Assembly: GCA_000697055.1 (NCBI GenBank)
Contig: JNDT01002360.1
Location: 186,001-250,000 of the forward strand
Reading direction: 5' to 3'
DNA from: Saksenaea vasiformis B4078
Lineage: Eukaryota; Mucoromycota; Mucoromycetes; Mucorales; Saksenaeaceae
DNA: 64,000 bases
The notes under the pieces were generated by a model. The model worked only from the letters and a program-made list of their open reading frames with translations, was not told the origin of the DNA and made no database searches. This document shows positions 36,755-47,407 of the stretch, in pieces. How positions within the stretch are numbered: the stretch's first letter is position 1; each line of letters starts with the position of its first letter. The position numbers were made by a program, and so were the translations under genes.

Positions 36755-36896
36755 TTGATAGTTTGATGTAGAGGGAATCAGTAGACGCAGCGAGTGGTCT
36801 GCCACTTTATATTATTTTCAGTATGTCAACTCAGCAAGGAAAATCAACTATTTGCAATTAGTGTAGCTTCTTTTGGGGTTTTATTTGCTATGTTGG

Positions 36897-38528
36897 CTAA
36901 TGCGACGATAATCCAACGATTTTGTTGTGCTGTTCAACTGCTTGTTTCTGACCAGCAGACATGTCTGCTTCGATAGGATATGGAGCAAATCCCATGCCAA
37001 GTCTCTCTTGTTCGTTCAGGGTTTCGGGTTTGGCTCGGTCATCAAATTCGACTTCACAGTGGTTCTGGGGAAAATCCGGAGGCGTTCTAGTATACATGGG
37101 CGTTATTAGCCGTGGCGTACAACAGTAAACAAATAGCTTACAAGCCCTGCTCAAAGGCATCTCTCTGTCTCTTTAGGTATTCCGAATTCGATGCGCACAG
37201 AGGTGTAGCCGGGATGTACAGCACTGATGAGTCAGTAGACATCTCGTTCTTTGGCTCAACAGCATGAACCTGGTCACAGTGCCTAAATAGTTGCATGCAT
37301 GTCAACGTTGTATTTTTTTTAACTTTCATGGTCCGCATACCAGAAAACAGCATCGCCACAGTCCACGTCAGGCATTGATACCATACTGTCTGTGATAGGA
37401 GCGTGATCCGCTTCTGTAATATCTTGACAACGTCCTGGCCAAGCACCCATGAAATCGCTAACAACAAAGTCGTTAACATGGATATCCAAGAAATTCACAA
37501 ATCACCTTTCATTCAGATGCTCTTCCAACAATGGCTTCAGCATGAAGTAAGCCGTAGGTTCCTTAATTAAAGGAGATACGCGAAGTGTTCCTCCGCCCTG
37601 TCGGATCTTCGAAATAGCCATCCAACCTTGGAAAATACGGAACATAGAACAACCACCAGGTGCGTTATATAAATCCATCTTGGCATTGATACGATGGGTA
37701 ACGTCAAAAGGATCATAGTTCTGTAATATAGCAATGTTAGCTATGAGCCTCTCTTGTTATGCGATAAGGTTTACCTCCCAGTCGCCTTCTAAAATCTTTG
37801 TGTAGCACTTGCGGTATTCAGGATCTTCCCATCCTATAAAGGTCAAAAGAAAAAAATCCCGTTATTATCCCATTTACTACGCATGATAGTGTTGCGTTAC
37901 GTTCGAGCGATCCACCGTCAACATGGCCAGCAAGAGCAAAATGAGAGTCACCACCTCGACGGATACGAAGTCGATCACAATAGACAAGGTTTTTTGTAAG
38001 GTCTATTGGTGCTGATCCGTTGGCGTGCCATAAATGGTTGAGTGCGACGGTAGTAGTTGTAAAGTTAGGATGACTCCTAGCCTTCACCTGGGAGGGTGTC
38101 CAGTAGAGCTCCCAAATCTGAGGTTTGTCTTCAGGAAAACCAGCAATACCAGGATGCCTGTCGATGTATTCTTGAATACGAGTTTTGTACTCGGCAGCTT
38201 GGAATTTGTCAACTACATTGCGGATCACTACTGCACCACGCTTCTCGATCTCTTTCACAGTATGGGAAGGAAAACGACCGTTATTCGCCTTGATATCCTC
38301 AAAAGAGATTTCTGGAATAACAGCAGAGCCACGTTGACGAATAACCGCATTTTCCTTCTCAAATGCATTCAATAGGCGGTCAAACGATCTTTGGAGCACC
38401 GAAGGGTCCTTAGGTACAATGGAACGCTTTAGCGTGGCAAATCGGGGATCCAGGGCTTGTTTGGAGGCGCCAAGATGAGCAAATACTGATGAAATATTTC
38501 CCTTGGTTTTTGTAGCAGCGTTAAACAT
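36897..38528 (-). CDS. DUF1479 protein, copy B (tandem paralogue)
   Basis: Paralogue of copy A in the same orientation, with only about 140 bp between this stop and the start of copy A. The ATG at 38528 begins MFNAATKTKGNISSVFAHLG, a typical DUF1479 N-terminus; an open frame extends upstream to about 38843 but reads as low-quality Cys/Phe-rich peptide and is excluded. Exon positions match copy A: long first exon ending HVDGGSLER, then WEDPEYRKCYTKILEGDWE, DPFDVTHRINAKMDLYN, FRIFQGWMAISKIRQGG, DFMGAWPGRCQDITEADHAP, DCGDAVFWHCDQVHAVEPKN and TPPDFPQNHCEVEFDDRAK. Metal-binding candidates (H-x-D and the distal His) are retained, so both copies may be active. The peptides are diverged, which suggests an old duplication. 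Confidence 0.9.
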
Positions 38529-38626
38529 TTGGATAATATAGCTTGCAGATGAACTGTGGAAGCATGGCTCTTTTATCCTTCCATGGTGGTGGTTTGAGAT
38601 ACAGCGGCATCCGCGGCCGTGGTAAA

Positions 38627-38650
38627 ATTCTCTACCACGGAAACCCTTTC
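38627..38650. promoter_or_regulatory. Perfect 8-bp hairpin upstream of DUF1479 copy B
   Basis: CCGTGGTA at 38627-38634 and TACCACGG at 38643-38650 form a perfect inverted repeat with an 8-nt loop, about 100 bp upstream of the chosen ATG. Its symmetry would suit a dimeric regulator; chance is not excluded. Confidence 0.35.
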
Positions 38651-40560
38651 CGGGTATCGTAGAAAATGTCCCGATCTCGATCCGATTCCAAAAACGGAAA
38701 ACTCCACATTGATTGCTTTTGTTCTGCCCAGAAAAAGCGGGGAAACTGAAAAATAGCTTACTGCAAAGGCAGGGGAACCCCTTCCCGACTGACAATTGCA
38801 AAATCATTCCAGGGCCGCACATAAAGATCCCGGTGCATGGCAAAAAAATTAGGGCCTTAGACAGTGGTACCGTTTCCTTTCATTCTGGGAAAAAAAAAGC
38901 TAGCCTGGCACGTCATTGCCAGCTGACAGTTCTTTACACATCTCGTGGATGGTTCCCATTTGGTAGTGTGTGCGCTATTATAAGGACTATCATTGTAACA
39001 GCTCCATGGTCAAGGTCGAAATCATGCACTGTTTCTGAAAAGTAAAATCTCATCGGATGGAAATCCGTGTCGCACTCCTCCCAGAGTGAATGTATGGGGT
39101 TAAAAATAAATATCGCCATCCTTCCAAGATATGACGTCGCACAAGCTTTGGCATTTTTTATGCGCTCCACACTTTGAACTTTTTCCTTTTATCACTTACA
39201 CCAGAATTTTTGTCATGACGAGTATTCAGTTTTTGTACCGGAACGGAAGCAGTGCTATTGTCGAGGGGCATGACAGGCTCGAGCTTACGGATTATATTGT
39301 TGACGAAGTGTCGTATGTCCTTGAGATGTCAGTCTCTTATGCATAGTACATGTATAGACGCCCCAAGAAGTAGAAAAGAAGACAGAAATCATATATAGGT
39401 AGAGAGACGACGAAAGGCTAATGCTGGTACTACGAGAGAAACTTTTGCGTCCATGAAGAGACACTTTTATGCTTTCAAAAAGGAATCGAGTATGCATAAG
39501 TTGACAACAAATCCATACACTACTTACATCAACGCGATTCCTCGATAGACGCGAAGTTCATATAGACGGCATAAAAAATTTGTTCATGGTTAGTAAACGG
39601 AATAATACTTGGATGTCATTTTACTTAACCGCCGAAGGGTAACCCCGCGCGTTTGTGGGTGCAGCACTCCGTACCATGGCCGTGGGAATGGGAGTAATTG
39701 TCCATGGCTTGCATGGAGTGGCCAGTTTCATTGTTTTACGACCAGTGGTCTAAACAATCTATCAAAAGATATGAGTTTCCGTGTGTATAGTGAATCCCAG
39801 TACGTACCGGAGACGTTTCATGTGGGAAATGGAGCCGAAGAAAGAAAGGAAATTCATGCGTCTCTTTAAATACAGATCATGTTACCCTTACATTGAGATA
39901 TTTTTACCGCTTCCGATGGGATATGAGAATCTACCACTGAAGTATCTCAATGCAAAAACGATCCCTTGTTTTGATGGAGCATCGTCGTTATCTCGAGACA
40001 TCCTTACTGCTTTCGGAAAGGATACCTCAACGACTATCACTGAAGCAACCAATACAAGACTCTGGTTACCCAGGCGCGAACTATTCCTTAAATTAACGCA
40101 AAATGAACCACTTCTCAGCGCCAAGACGTATCACCTTCCATTGCAAAATTTATTCAACTTGAACGTAATGTGATGTCTATTTGACGCATATGCTCAGTCA
40201 TTCTTCCGATTGGCTAATATTTGTTGGCTTGTTGCATTACTTTTTTGCTTCGAACATGACCATTGCCATTTTCCTTAATGGTACCACAAAGAGACAGAAA
40301 GAAAGTATCGAAAACCTCGCAAGACACGTCTATTTCTGCGCCTTGAACTAGGCCAGACACCCATTCCCAAGGATTTGCAACGAATCGAACCTCACGAAGA
40401 GAGAATATGCCTATGCTCCTTATCATAATTTTATCAAGATATAGCACACTTGGGGATGAGTTGGGCTGTATTTCCTCAGGGAGGTTAGCTCCAGCCATTA
40501 AAAAAAAATCAAGATATAGCTGTTTGACAATCGTGAAAGAATTTTGGGAGAATTTCACCA
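38651..40560. other. Intergenic and repeat-bearing region
   Basis: No gene is supported. MITE family 2 copy at about 39418-39590, followed by a GC-rich stretch at 39630-39690 (ccgccgaagggtaaccccgc) that also follows the copy at 62705. The ORF at 39781-40173 (+) and those at 39888-40615 (-) have no recognisable features. Confidence 0.5.
39418..39590. mobile_element. MITE family 2 copy
   Basis: The left end contains aatgctggtactacgagaga followed by aacttttgcgtccatgaaga; the right end contains agacgcgaagttcatataga then cggcataaaaaatttg. The flank gttcatggttagtaaacgga (about 39582-39601) also appears beside the copies at 57056 and 62705. Confidence 0.65.
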
Positions 40561-41253
40561 GTGTGGAAATCTTCCTCAGCAAGCAAACTCTTCTGGGTAG
40601 AAAATATAAGATCAACTGTAAGTCCTGACGATCCTACTTCGTCCACGACAAGGTCAGCTGCAAGTCCCGATGACCCTGTTTCGTCAAGCCACACCTTTCC
40701 CATAGATATCGACTCTTCTTCCGTTCCCATCTCTCCACTCACCTCTACCCGTTCCATTTCCGACAGTGATGGGTCCACAACCGCCTCTGTACCTCCTCCC
40801 ACACCAGAATGCACGCCGATGTCCATCGATATCAATACTCAGCAATTGCCAGATCCATGGGTGATTGACAAGGCCGACATAGGGGCATTATTTGCTATTT
40901 ATCGACAAATAGCGATGGAAATGTCGACAACCAATTTGCTCCCCATAGAATCGAGCGTCCATGAGCTGCTTACCTTGTCCTACATCCTCTTAGTATGTCC
41001 GAAGCAACATAGCAAGAAATTATTAAATGTATTCACTGAAGACACGTTAGAAGCTCTGCACAAAGCACTTAAAGGAGAATTCCTAAACGTAGACTTGCAT
41101 ATTCATGACGATCTCTGCGACTCTGTAGCTCGGAACATAGAAAAAAGAAGGCAATTGATGACCATCAGTCCGATCTTTCAAATTATTCGGCATTACTTCC
41201 AAATGAACTCTGCTTTTCGAGGTATGCCTTTTTACATTCATTCGGCGCTATGA
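40561..41253 (+). CDS. Repeat-associated ORF of unknown function
   Basis: Open frame of 230 codons without an early ATG; the first ATG in frame is at 40819, leaving 144 aa, so an upstream exon is possible. The N-terminal part is Ser/Pro/Thr-rich (SPDDPTSSTTRSAASPDDP). The C-terminal part is a helical domain with HELLTLSYILLVCPKQHSKK, KGEFLNVDLHIHDDLCDSV, and PIFQIIRHYFQMNSAFRG. DNA encoding the last block is repeated at 22955 and 26985, each time beside inverted-repeat sequences, so this may be the best preserved copy of a repeat-borne gene. I recognise no family. Confidence 0.5.
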   Translation: MWKSSSASKLFWVENIRSTVSPDDPTSSTTRSAASPDDPVSSSHTFPIDIDSSSVPISPLTSTRSISDSDGSTTASVPPPTPECTPMSIDINTQQLPDPWVIDKADIGALFAIYRQIAMEMSTTNLLPIESSVHELLTLSYILLVCPKQHSKKLLNVFTEDTLEALHKALKGEFLNVDLHIHDDLCDSVARNIEKRRQLMTISPIFQIIRHYFQMNSAFRGMPFYIHSAL

Positions 41254-41415
41254 TCTGTATCCATTAGATGGTCCAAGTTCATGTAAGTTAACTGATATTC
41301 CCATGAACAATTGATGAAGTAAAAACGCATGTTCAAATCCTTCCTTAGCGCGAACTGGACACCTGATGGACGCAAGGTTTATTTAGAGTAGCGTAAAGAA
41401 TGATTCAATAAACAG
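41221..41415. mobile_element. MITE family 2 copy at the end of the repeat ORF
   Basis: Begins within the last codons of the ORF at 40561-41253 and ends with gacgcaaggtttatttagag then tagcgtaaagaatgattcaa, the family's right end. The left end (gcctttttacattcattcgg) is poorly conserved. Confidence 0.55.
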
Positions 41416-41570
41416 TGTTCACAAGTGAACTGTTGGGTTTCTGTAACAAAGACTGTATTTCTACTTTTAACAAAAGAAGCCACGGACAAACCTTATCGTC
41501 CCTTAGATTCTAACATTACACGCAAATTAATTTCCTTCAGCATACCAATTCCTTTATCACTTACTTTTTC

Positions 41571-43192
41571 ACAATCTGCACGACGTCTTCATCTTGAAGA
41601 ATGTGTTCCTTACCAACCTTCTGTGGATTATGTTTCACAGAAGAGCCCCAGACGTATGCGCTGCAATAATATTTAGTCTACAACATTGGAAAGAAGATGC
41701 CGTCCTCACCATTTAAACTGTTCCAAGATAGCCTTGTGAATATTGTTACAGAAATCTTCAACAGAACATTTGTCAGAAGTCATAACCACAGGCGCCTCAT
41801 AATCTGGAAGTTGTCCTTTAGGCTTTGTATAGATTCGAACCAGATCCAATTTCTAGTATTCCCAATTAAGAAGGTGATCTTGTCTAAGCATAATCAGTTA
41901 CCTTCCACATCGTCTCTAACAGCTCATCAAAGTTCCACTCGTGATGAGCACAAATAGGTACGGCGTTAGGGATCTTATAGATGAGGTCCAGCTCTTCAAT
42001 AGAGATCTGATCAATTTTGTTAAGCACATAGATGCACGGTATGTAGATTCTGTAGAGATTCGTTAATCCGCTGCCGTCAATAAAACAAGTCATGTATTAT
42101 ACCGGTTGCCCTAATGTCCCAGTAAAATCAGATCTTAAATGCACGGTAAAGCATAAGTCATACCTCGACCACGTCGATAAGATCGTCTATAGTCGAATCT
42201 TCCTTGAACGAGATGTCCGCGTTGTGAATTCTGTATTCGCTCAGGACAGCTTTCACTTCATCTTGTGTGATATGTGTAAGTGGCACGGTATTGGTCATGT
42301 TAATTCCGCCCTTTTCCTTCTTTTTGAAGATAATTGCTGGAGGTTTCTTGTTCAATCGAATGCCAAAACCTTCCAATTCTTTCTCGATAATTTTCTTGTC
42401 GGTCATCGGTTTCAATACATCAAGCACGATAAAAATGAGCGAACAAGTACGAGCAACTACAATCGTGATCAGTCATCGCTCACTAGTTCAACTGCTTAAA
42501 TCCAACCTGCAATGACTTGACGACCGCGACCCTTGCCATCTTTAGCACCTTCAATAATACCAGGCAGATCGAGAATCTGTCGAACGTAACAGTAAGTACC
42601 TAATCGTACAGCTTCATCTTAATCTACCTGAAGCTTTGCACCCTTATACTGCACAACACCAGGAACAGTTGTAAGCGTCGTAAACTCGTATGCACCGACC
42701 TCAGAGTGCGTGCCGGTAAGCTTAGACATCAACGTGGATTTACCAACGGATGGGAAACCTAGTTGCTTGTTACGAGAAAACATATTGAAGATGCATACGT
42801 ACCAACAAAACCAATACGAGCCACGCCAGTCTTTGCCACATCGAAGCCAACTAAAAATCACAAACGTTCAAATCTCTCTTCGAACATACATTGACAGGTC
42901 ATGTATACCACCACCGCCTCCTCCTCCTCCGCTGGAGGGCATCAGCAATTCTCGTTTCAACTTGGCAAGTTTAGCCTTCAGCTGACCCAAGTGATAAGAC
43001 GTGGCCTTATTCTTTTGGGTCTTGGCCATTTCATTCTAAACATAGACTAGCATTTAACGGAGACTGATTAAAGCGTTTCTTCGCCATGCTTACTTCGATT
43101 TCCTAGAAATTTTCGAGACATTATGTATTAGTCGATCAGTCGTCGTGCATTTGGTTAATCCAGCTCACTTTAATCCTCTCGACTAAACTCAT
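41571..43192 (-). CDS. DRG1: Developmentally regulated GTP-binding protein DRG1 (Rbg1)
   Basis: Obg/DRG GTPase that binds translating ribosomes with a DFRP partner and relieves stalling. I trace about ten exons from ATG 43190-43192 ([23 protein letters not shown]) to TAA 41571-41573, about 365 aa, the family length. G1 is GFPSVGKST, switch [21 protein letters not shown]4 LNKID, plus the TGS linker ([19 protein letters not shown]) and the ending [11 protein letters not shown] poly-Gly stretch sits at the start of the G domain. The peptide EGNRIYIPC needs an 8-nt microexon at 42103-42110 between two 53-nt introns (42050-42102 and 42111-42163); without it the frame is lost. The poly-Gly donor position is ambiguous by one codon. 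Confidence 0.95.
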
Positions 43193-44020
43193 GTTGACGA
43201 AACTGCAGTAAGGCTCCTGTTCTGTGCAGCAAAAACAAATTGAATGGATCTCGTACGTGACTGTGGAAAAAAGAGGAACGCGAAGCAGGCCTGAGCTGTG
43301 GCGGGGGTGAATCTCCCTCCGTCAAATTTGCCAATCCGAAAGGTTGTCATTCATTCCTTCAGAGCTCCTAGCTGCGGACAGCCCTACAAGGGTTTTAATG
43401 TCTATGTGACACTGAACAGAATTAAGCATTTGGAATAGCAGTTGGGTTTTTCTCAATGTAACCTGCGGGAGGTTGAGAGTATCAATCAGCTTACAGCGAC
43501 GTCGAACAGGAAGCCTGCTTTGATCACTTAGCAACTGATCTTCTTTGTCATTATTATAGATTTAATAAGTTACTCTGCAGATCGAATGCTCATATCAGTA
43601 TATAATGCTGTCTTCTTCGTCATTTATTCAACCTTCATGGTCAAATCAAAGGGTTTCTTATTTGCCGCGTGGTACAGCATCTATGCGATCTCGTCTTGAT
43701 TTGATCGCTGCTTTTTTATGTTATAGGCATAGATGCGACACCGATGAGTAGAAAGGAGATCAATTAAGCCAGCGTTCTAGTCATCTTCCTCTGAAAAACT
43801 TATCGGGATATGCATATGTACGCGGAACAACACATTCCTAACTCTTCATTAGGTTTCTCTTTGACATGCATTACAAAATTAAAGATAAAATCAACGTATT
43901 CATCTAAAGAAATTCTTTGTTTCCCATTCAGGAGTGAGGTCGATCGTGTTAGTCAGTAACAGGAGGCGAAGTTTGACCGGGCGGGATCCGTGCAACAATC
44001 GCAGTCTTCTTAACCCGCGG
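43193..44020. other. Intergenic, no gene seen
   Basis: Separates DRG1 (-) and the PfkB kinase (-). The 70-codon ORF at 43322-43534 (-) is isolated and unsupported. Confidence 0.5.
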
Positions 44021-45395
44021 CTAACCTGAACCGGGAACGTCATGTTTCACCAGCAAATCCTCCGAAATATCTACGCTGACTGCAAATTCCGATTTGAGTG
44101 TGAGGATAGATGCCCGTTGAGAACTCTCAATAATGGCACGCCATGCCGCCTTCTGGTTTGGCTCTAGGAACGGCATTTTCACCAAGTTGGCTAGCAATGT
44201 GCCTACAAAACTTTGGATTGTTTTTTTAGCATACATTCACTTGTGCTAAGCTCGAGTTACCAATCTCCTGCTCCTGTGACGCTCTTAATTTCTTCCGGTT
44301 TTATCATCTCAGGTGAAAAATACTCGATGGTCCGTGCCATCTTGGATCGACCGACGTACAGACATCCATCTTCTCCTAATTTGGTAATGACGTTTGGTAT
44401 ATAATTGGATAGATGAAGCGCTTGAGGAAGCACACGCTGTGCCAAAGCCGGCGCCCCTATAATAGACTTGTGTATTAGGAGGCTGACATAGTTCATCTCT
44501 TACGCTTGTCCAAACTATCGGAGTGTTCCTCGCTGGGTTTCTGAAACCTTTCCTTGGCTGTTTCGCTCAAAGCTTCCAATTCGTATTGGTTTGGTGAGAT
44601 GAAACGTACAGAGCCAGACAGAATCGTCTCGGGGTAGTCAAATATTTTGAGGGATTTAGGCACCGAAGTCGGCTCGAAGAAAGCTAGGATTCTGTGATGA
44701 ACAGATACACGCTTTGGACACGGGAAGCTCACCTGGCACATGGACCTTCTGACATGTCGTCGCAATATCTCGCATCATAGACGATGAAATGTTACCATCG
44801 AAACATACCACGGCTGGCTGAGTGTCCCTCAAGATCTTTGTCACCTGTTTATTTCCTTGTTCAGTACTGTCTCTTTGTAGTCCTTCTTCCGATATATTTA
44901 CCTCGGAGGAATCAAGATGTTGAAAGATATCCATGTCAGCCACAGCTGCAATAAGCTGACCATCATGTGAATGCAACGCGTTGTAGACCTAGTAATTACT
45001 ACTGTTATCAGATGAATGTCGAGATAGTTTAATACATTACCGCTGTAGCATGTTTCTCCCTTGTTGTGATATATTTAGTTTCCTTTTGCATTGTGCGTTA
45101 GACAAATAATTCCCATACATGACCGTCCTGCTACCATATTCATATCTTTCATTCCCTGTCGGATCGTCTTGCCTGCCAAATCGGCGCCAACGGCAGAAAC
45201 CATAATAGCAGGAACACCTGTACGCATAGCTGCCTCACATACGTTCCGGCCAACGCCACCTAGGGTCTGTGTGACTCTTCCTGGCGACGAAGTGTGTAAT
45301 ACAGAAGAATGAGTCTTGCCGATGGTCCCTGTGATGTCAAGCGCGACCCCACCGACGATGATCAGCTTTTTGCATTGGGTTGTCAGGATGAAGTA
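44021..45395 (-). CDS. PfkB-family kinase, pseudouridine-kinase type; 5' end uncertain
   Basis: Ribokinase-fold kinase. Exons on the minus strand assemble as KLIIVGGVALDITGTIG, SPGRVTQTLGGVGRNVCEAA, VSAVGADLAGK, then VYNALHSHDGQLIAAVADMD, FDGNISSSMM, FFEPTSVPKSLKIF, VRFISPNQYELEAL, NVITKLGEDGCLYVG, and the ATP-site signature VTGAGDCFVG, ending VKHDVPGSG*. PTSVPKS and SPNQYEL are typical of pseudouridine kinases. In many fungi this module is fused behind a pseudouridine-5'-phosphate glycosidase; no glycosidase motif is visible in either strand upstream to 47400. No ATG precedes KLIIVGG in its exon, so a short upstream exon is missing or the gene is truncated. A 47-nt intron with branch site CTAATAC removes an apparent stop in the middle. 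Confidence 0.85.
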
Positions 45396-47407
45396 ACATA
45401 TATACACATAAAGAAGGAAAGGCTACTGACAGGTTTACTAAGCATCTGCAATGCTTTCGTCATGGCTGAAAACCGCAAGTTTCGAGAACGTGGTGCGGGG
45501 AAGCCGAAGCAGTAAAGAGGTTGGACTGAGTTAGAATCGGTGGCGCGGAAGATAGGAGGAACGATTTTCGAGTCAGCGTAGCTGTGATTAGGGTAGGCCG
45601 ACAGTAAAACGTGCCCTTTGTTTCCATCAATGTGTGGAATAGAGTCAGTTGGATATTTAGTGATCTGCCTTGCTCTCATTGGAACGTGGCGATAGGGTAA
45701 ATATTTCTCTTCATAGATATCACTATGGAAAATGGGTTCCTGCTTGACTATTTTTTTCCTTAACAAAGAAACAGTCTATCGAGAACTGAGGTAGTACGGG
45801 GCCCTGACGGGCTATTTTTCTCTTGAGGAAAAGTAGTCAATCAGGACCCCATTTTCCATAGTGTATCTGGTAGGACCCGTTCTAGGGGAAACTCACACTG
45901 TATCCCGCTGGGGTCAGTCTCAATGACCAAATTTCTAACGAAAAGGCAAGAGAGATCGAACCTCAAAGGAAACTTTGTGGATGACAAGTATCTCCAGAAA
46001 GCATTCCTTAGTGGCAAGTTTGTGTCGGTAGATGAAAAGAATGTCTTTAGGTTAAGACCTTTTTGCATCAACTAACAGTTTATTTTTGCGTCTTGATAAG
46101 GACCTGTCGATATGTACCTTTTCCATTGTGTTGCTGATGAGCTTATGAAATTCTGCTACAGGTGTGAGAGGATCCGGGCAAAAATAGTTTTTTCAAAGTA
46201 AATGACTAACTCAAAGGCATTGCAGGCAATAAGTGCTATTGATAGCTAATGCTTTGAAAGATACAGCGCATAATTGTTGATACATAGCTCTTACTTTGTA
46301 GATCTGGTAGTCAATACAATACTTAGATTACCTCAGGGGTAACCTAACCATAGTACGAACGGGCACATCACGTCAGATTTAACGAAAACCGTCACCGAGA
46401 ATATATTGCTAGTTATGGGATGTTGATGGCCATGTTGCTTATAACGGTCTTCATAGAACTAGAGCATCTGAGGGTTTGCTGCGGAGGATAATCGATGCTG
46501 AGAGCAACGACATTTATCTTATCGGTCGACATTGGGCGCCGCCACAACCAAGAATGTTCGGGAAGGGAGGTCATGCAGCATGAATAATTCTGTATGTATG
46601 GTAAATCGATATCCTTGACGAGGATGCGAAGCGAACAGAGTCGAAGGAAAGAAAGACGAGTCTTCCCTTAAGTGCGCATGACATCCCATTCTATGAAAAG
46701 ATTCTTTGATCATATAACGGAAGCCTACCGCTGACCTGAACGCACCATGCAAAAATACATAGGCAATGTTCAACATTGGATTAGGGTAAAATGAGCTGCT
46801 TTACAACGCAAACTTCATTGGAGCTGAAAGGTAATAAATTTTCCAATTGACGGATAGGCAAAATCCTGTAAATTGGTCATTGCCATTCTAGGAACAGCAG
46901 CATTTCCCCTTTTCTTTGCGCAACTACTTCCTCTCACTACTTTTTTTTTGTCTTCTCTCTCCTTTATTGCTTAATACAGTCCTTCTATCTCTCTCTTTGC
47001 TTATTTTTCTTTCTTGGGTTTGTGCCTCGAAAATCTCATCACCAAGAAGGACCACTTCATCTCTTATTTTTGAACATTTCCTTGACACTTTGTTTCACGA
47101 CCTCATCGCGCATCTGCATCGTATACATCCTGCGAGTATAGCGTAACGAAACGTCCTGAATCTCTGTGAACAAATCGAAGAAACGAAACGAGAAACAAAG
47201 CGTACGTGACCTTACTAATCCCCACTGATGAAAGGGTTGAAAGGAGTTGTACCTTGTAGACAACTGGAATATCACATCCCTTTTCTTTCTCTCTTTCTTG
47301 CATTATTATCTTTGAACTTATTATCATTTTGTAGTAATAAACCTCCAAACTCCTGTGAAAGCCTTCGACCACCTATCCGTCAAAAGTCTCACCGTCGCCA
47401 CAACGTT
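45396..47407. other. Intergenic with one MITE; no supported gene
   Basis: Apart from the MITE family 1 copy at 45721-45863 there is nothing I can name. Minus ORFs at 45383-45766, 45841-46071 and 46519-46776 lack domains. 46880-47400 contains pyrimidine-rich blocks (ctctcctttattgcttaat, tctctctttgcttatttttc) compatible with the promoter and 5' leader of the PP2A subunit. Confidence 0.45.
45721..45863. mobile_element. MITE family 1, well-preserved copy
   Basis: 143-bp palindromic element. The left end CACTATGGAAAATGGGTTCC is matched by the right end GGACCCCATTTTCCATAGTG; the arms continue inward (TTGACTATTTTT paired with AAAAGTAGTCAA). It is flanked by TAT on both sides, which may be the target duplication. 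The copy at 10249-10390 is the same family. No coding capacity. Confidence 0.88.
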
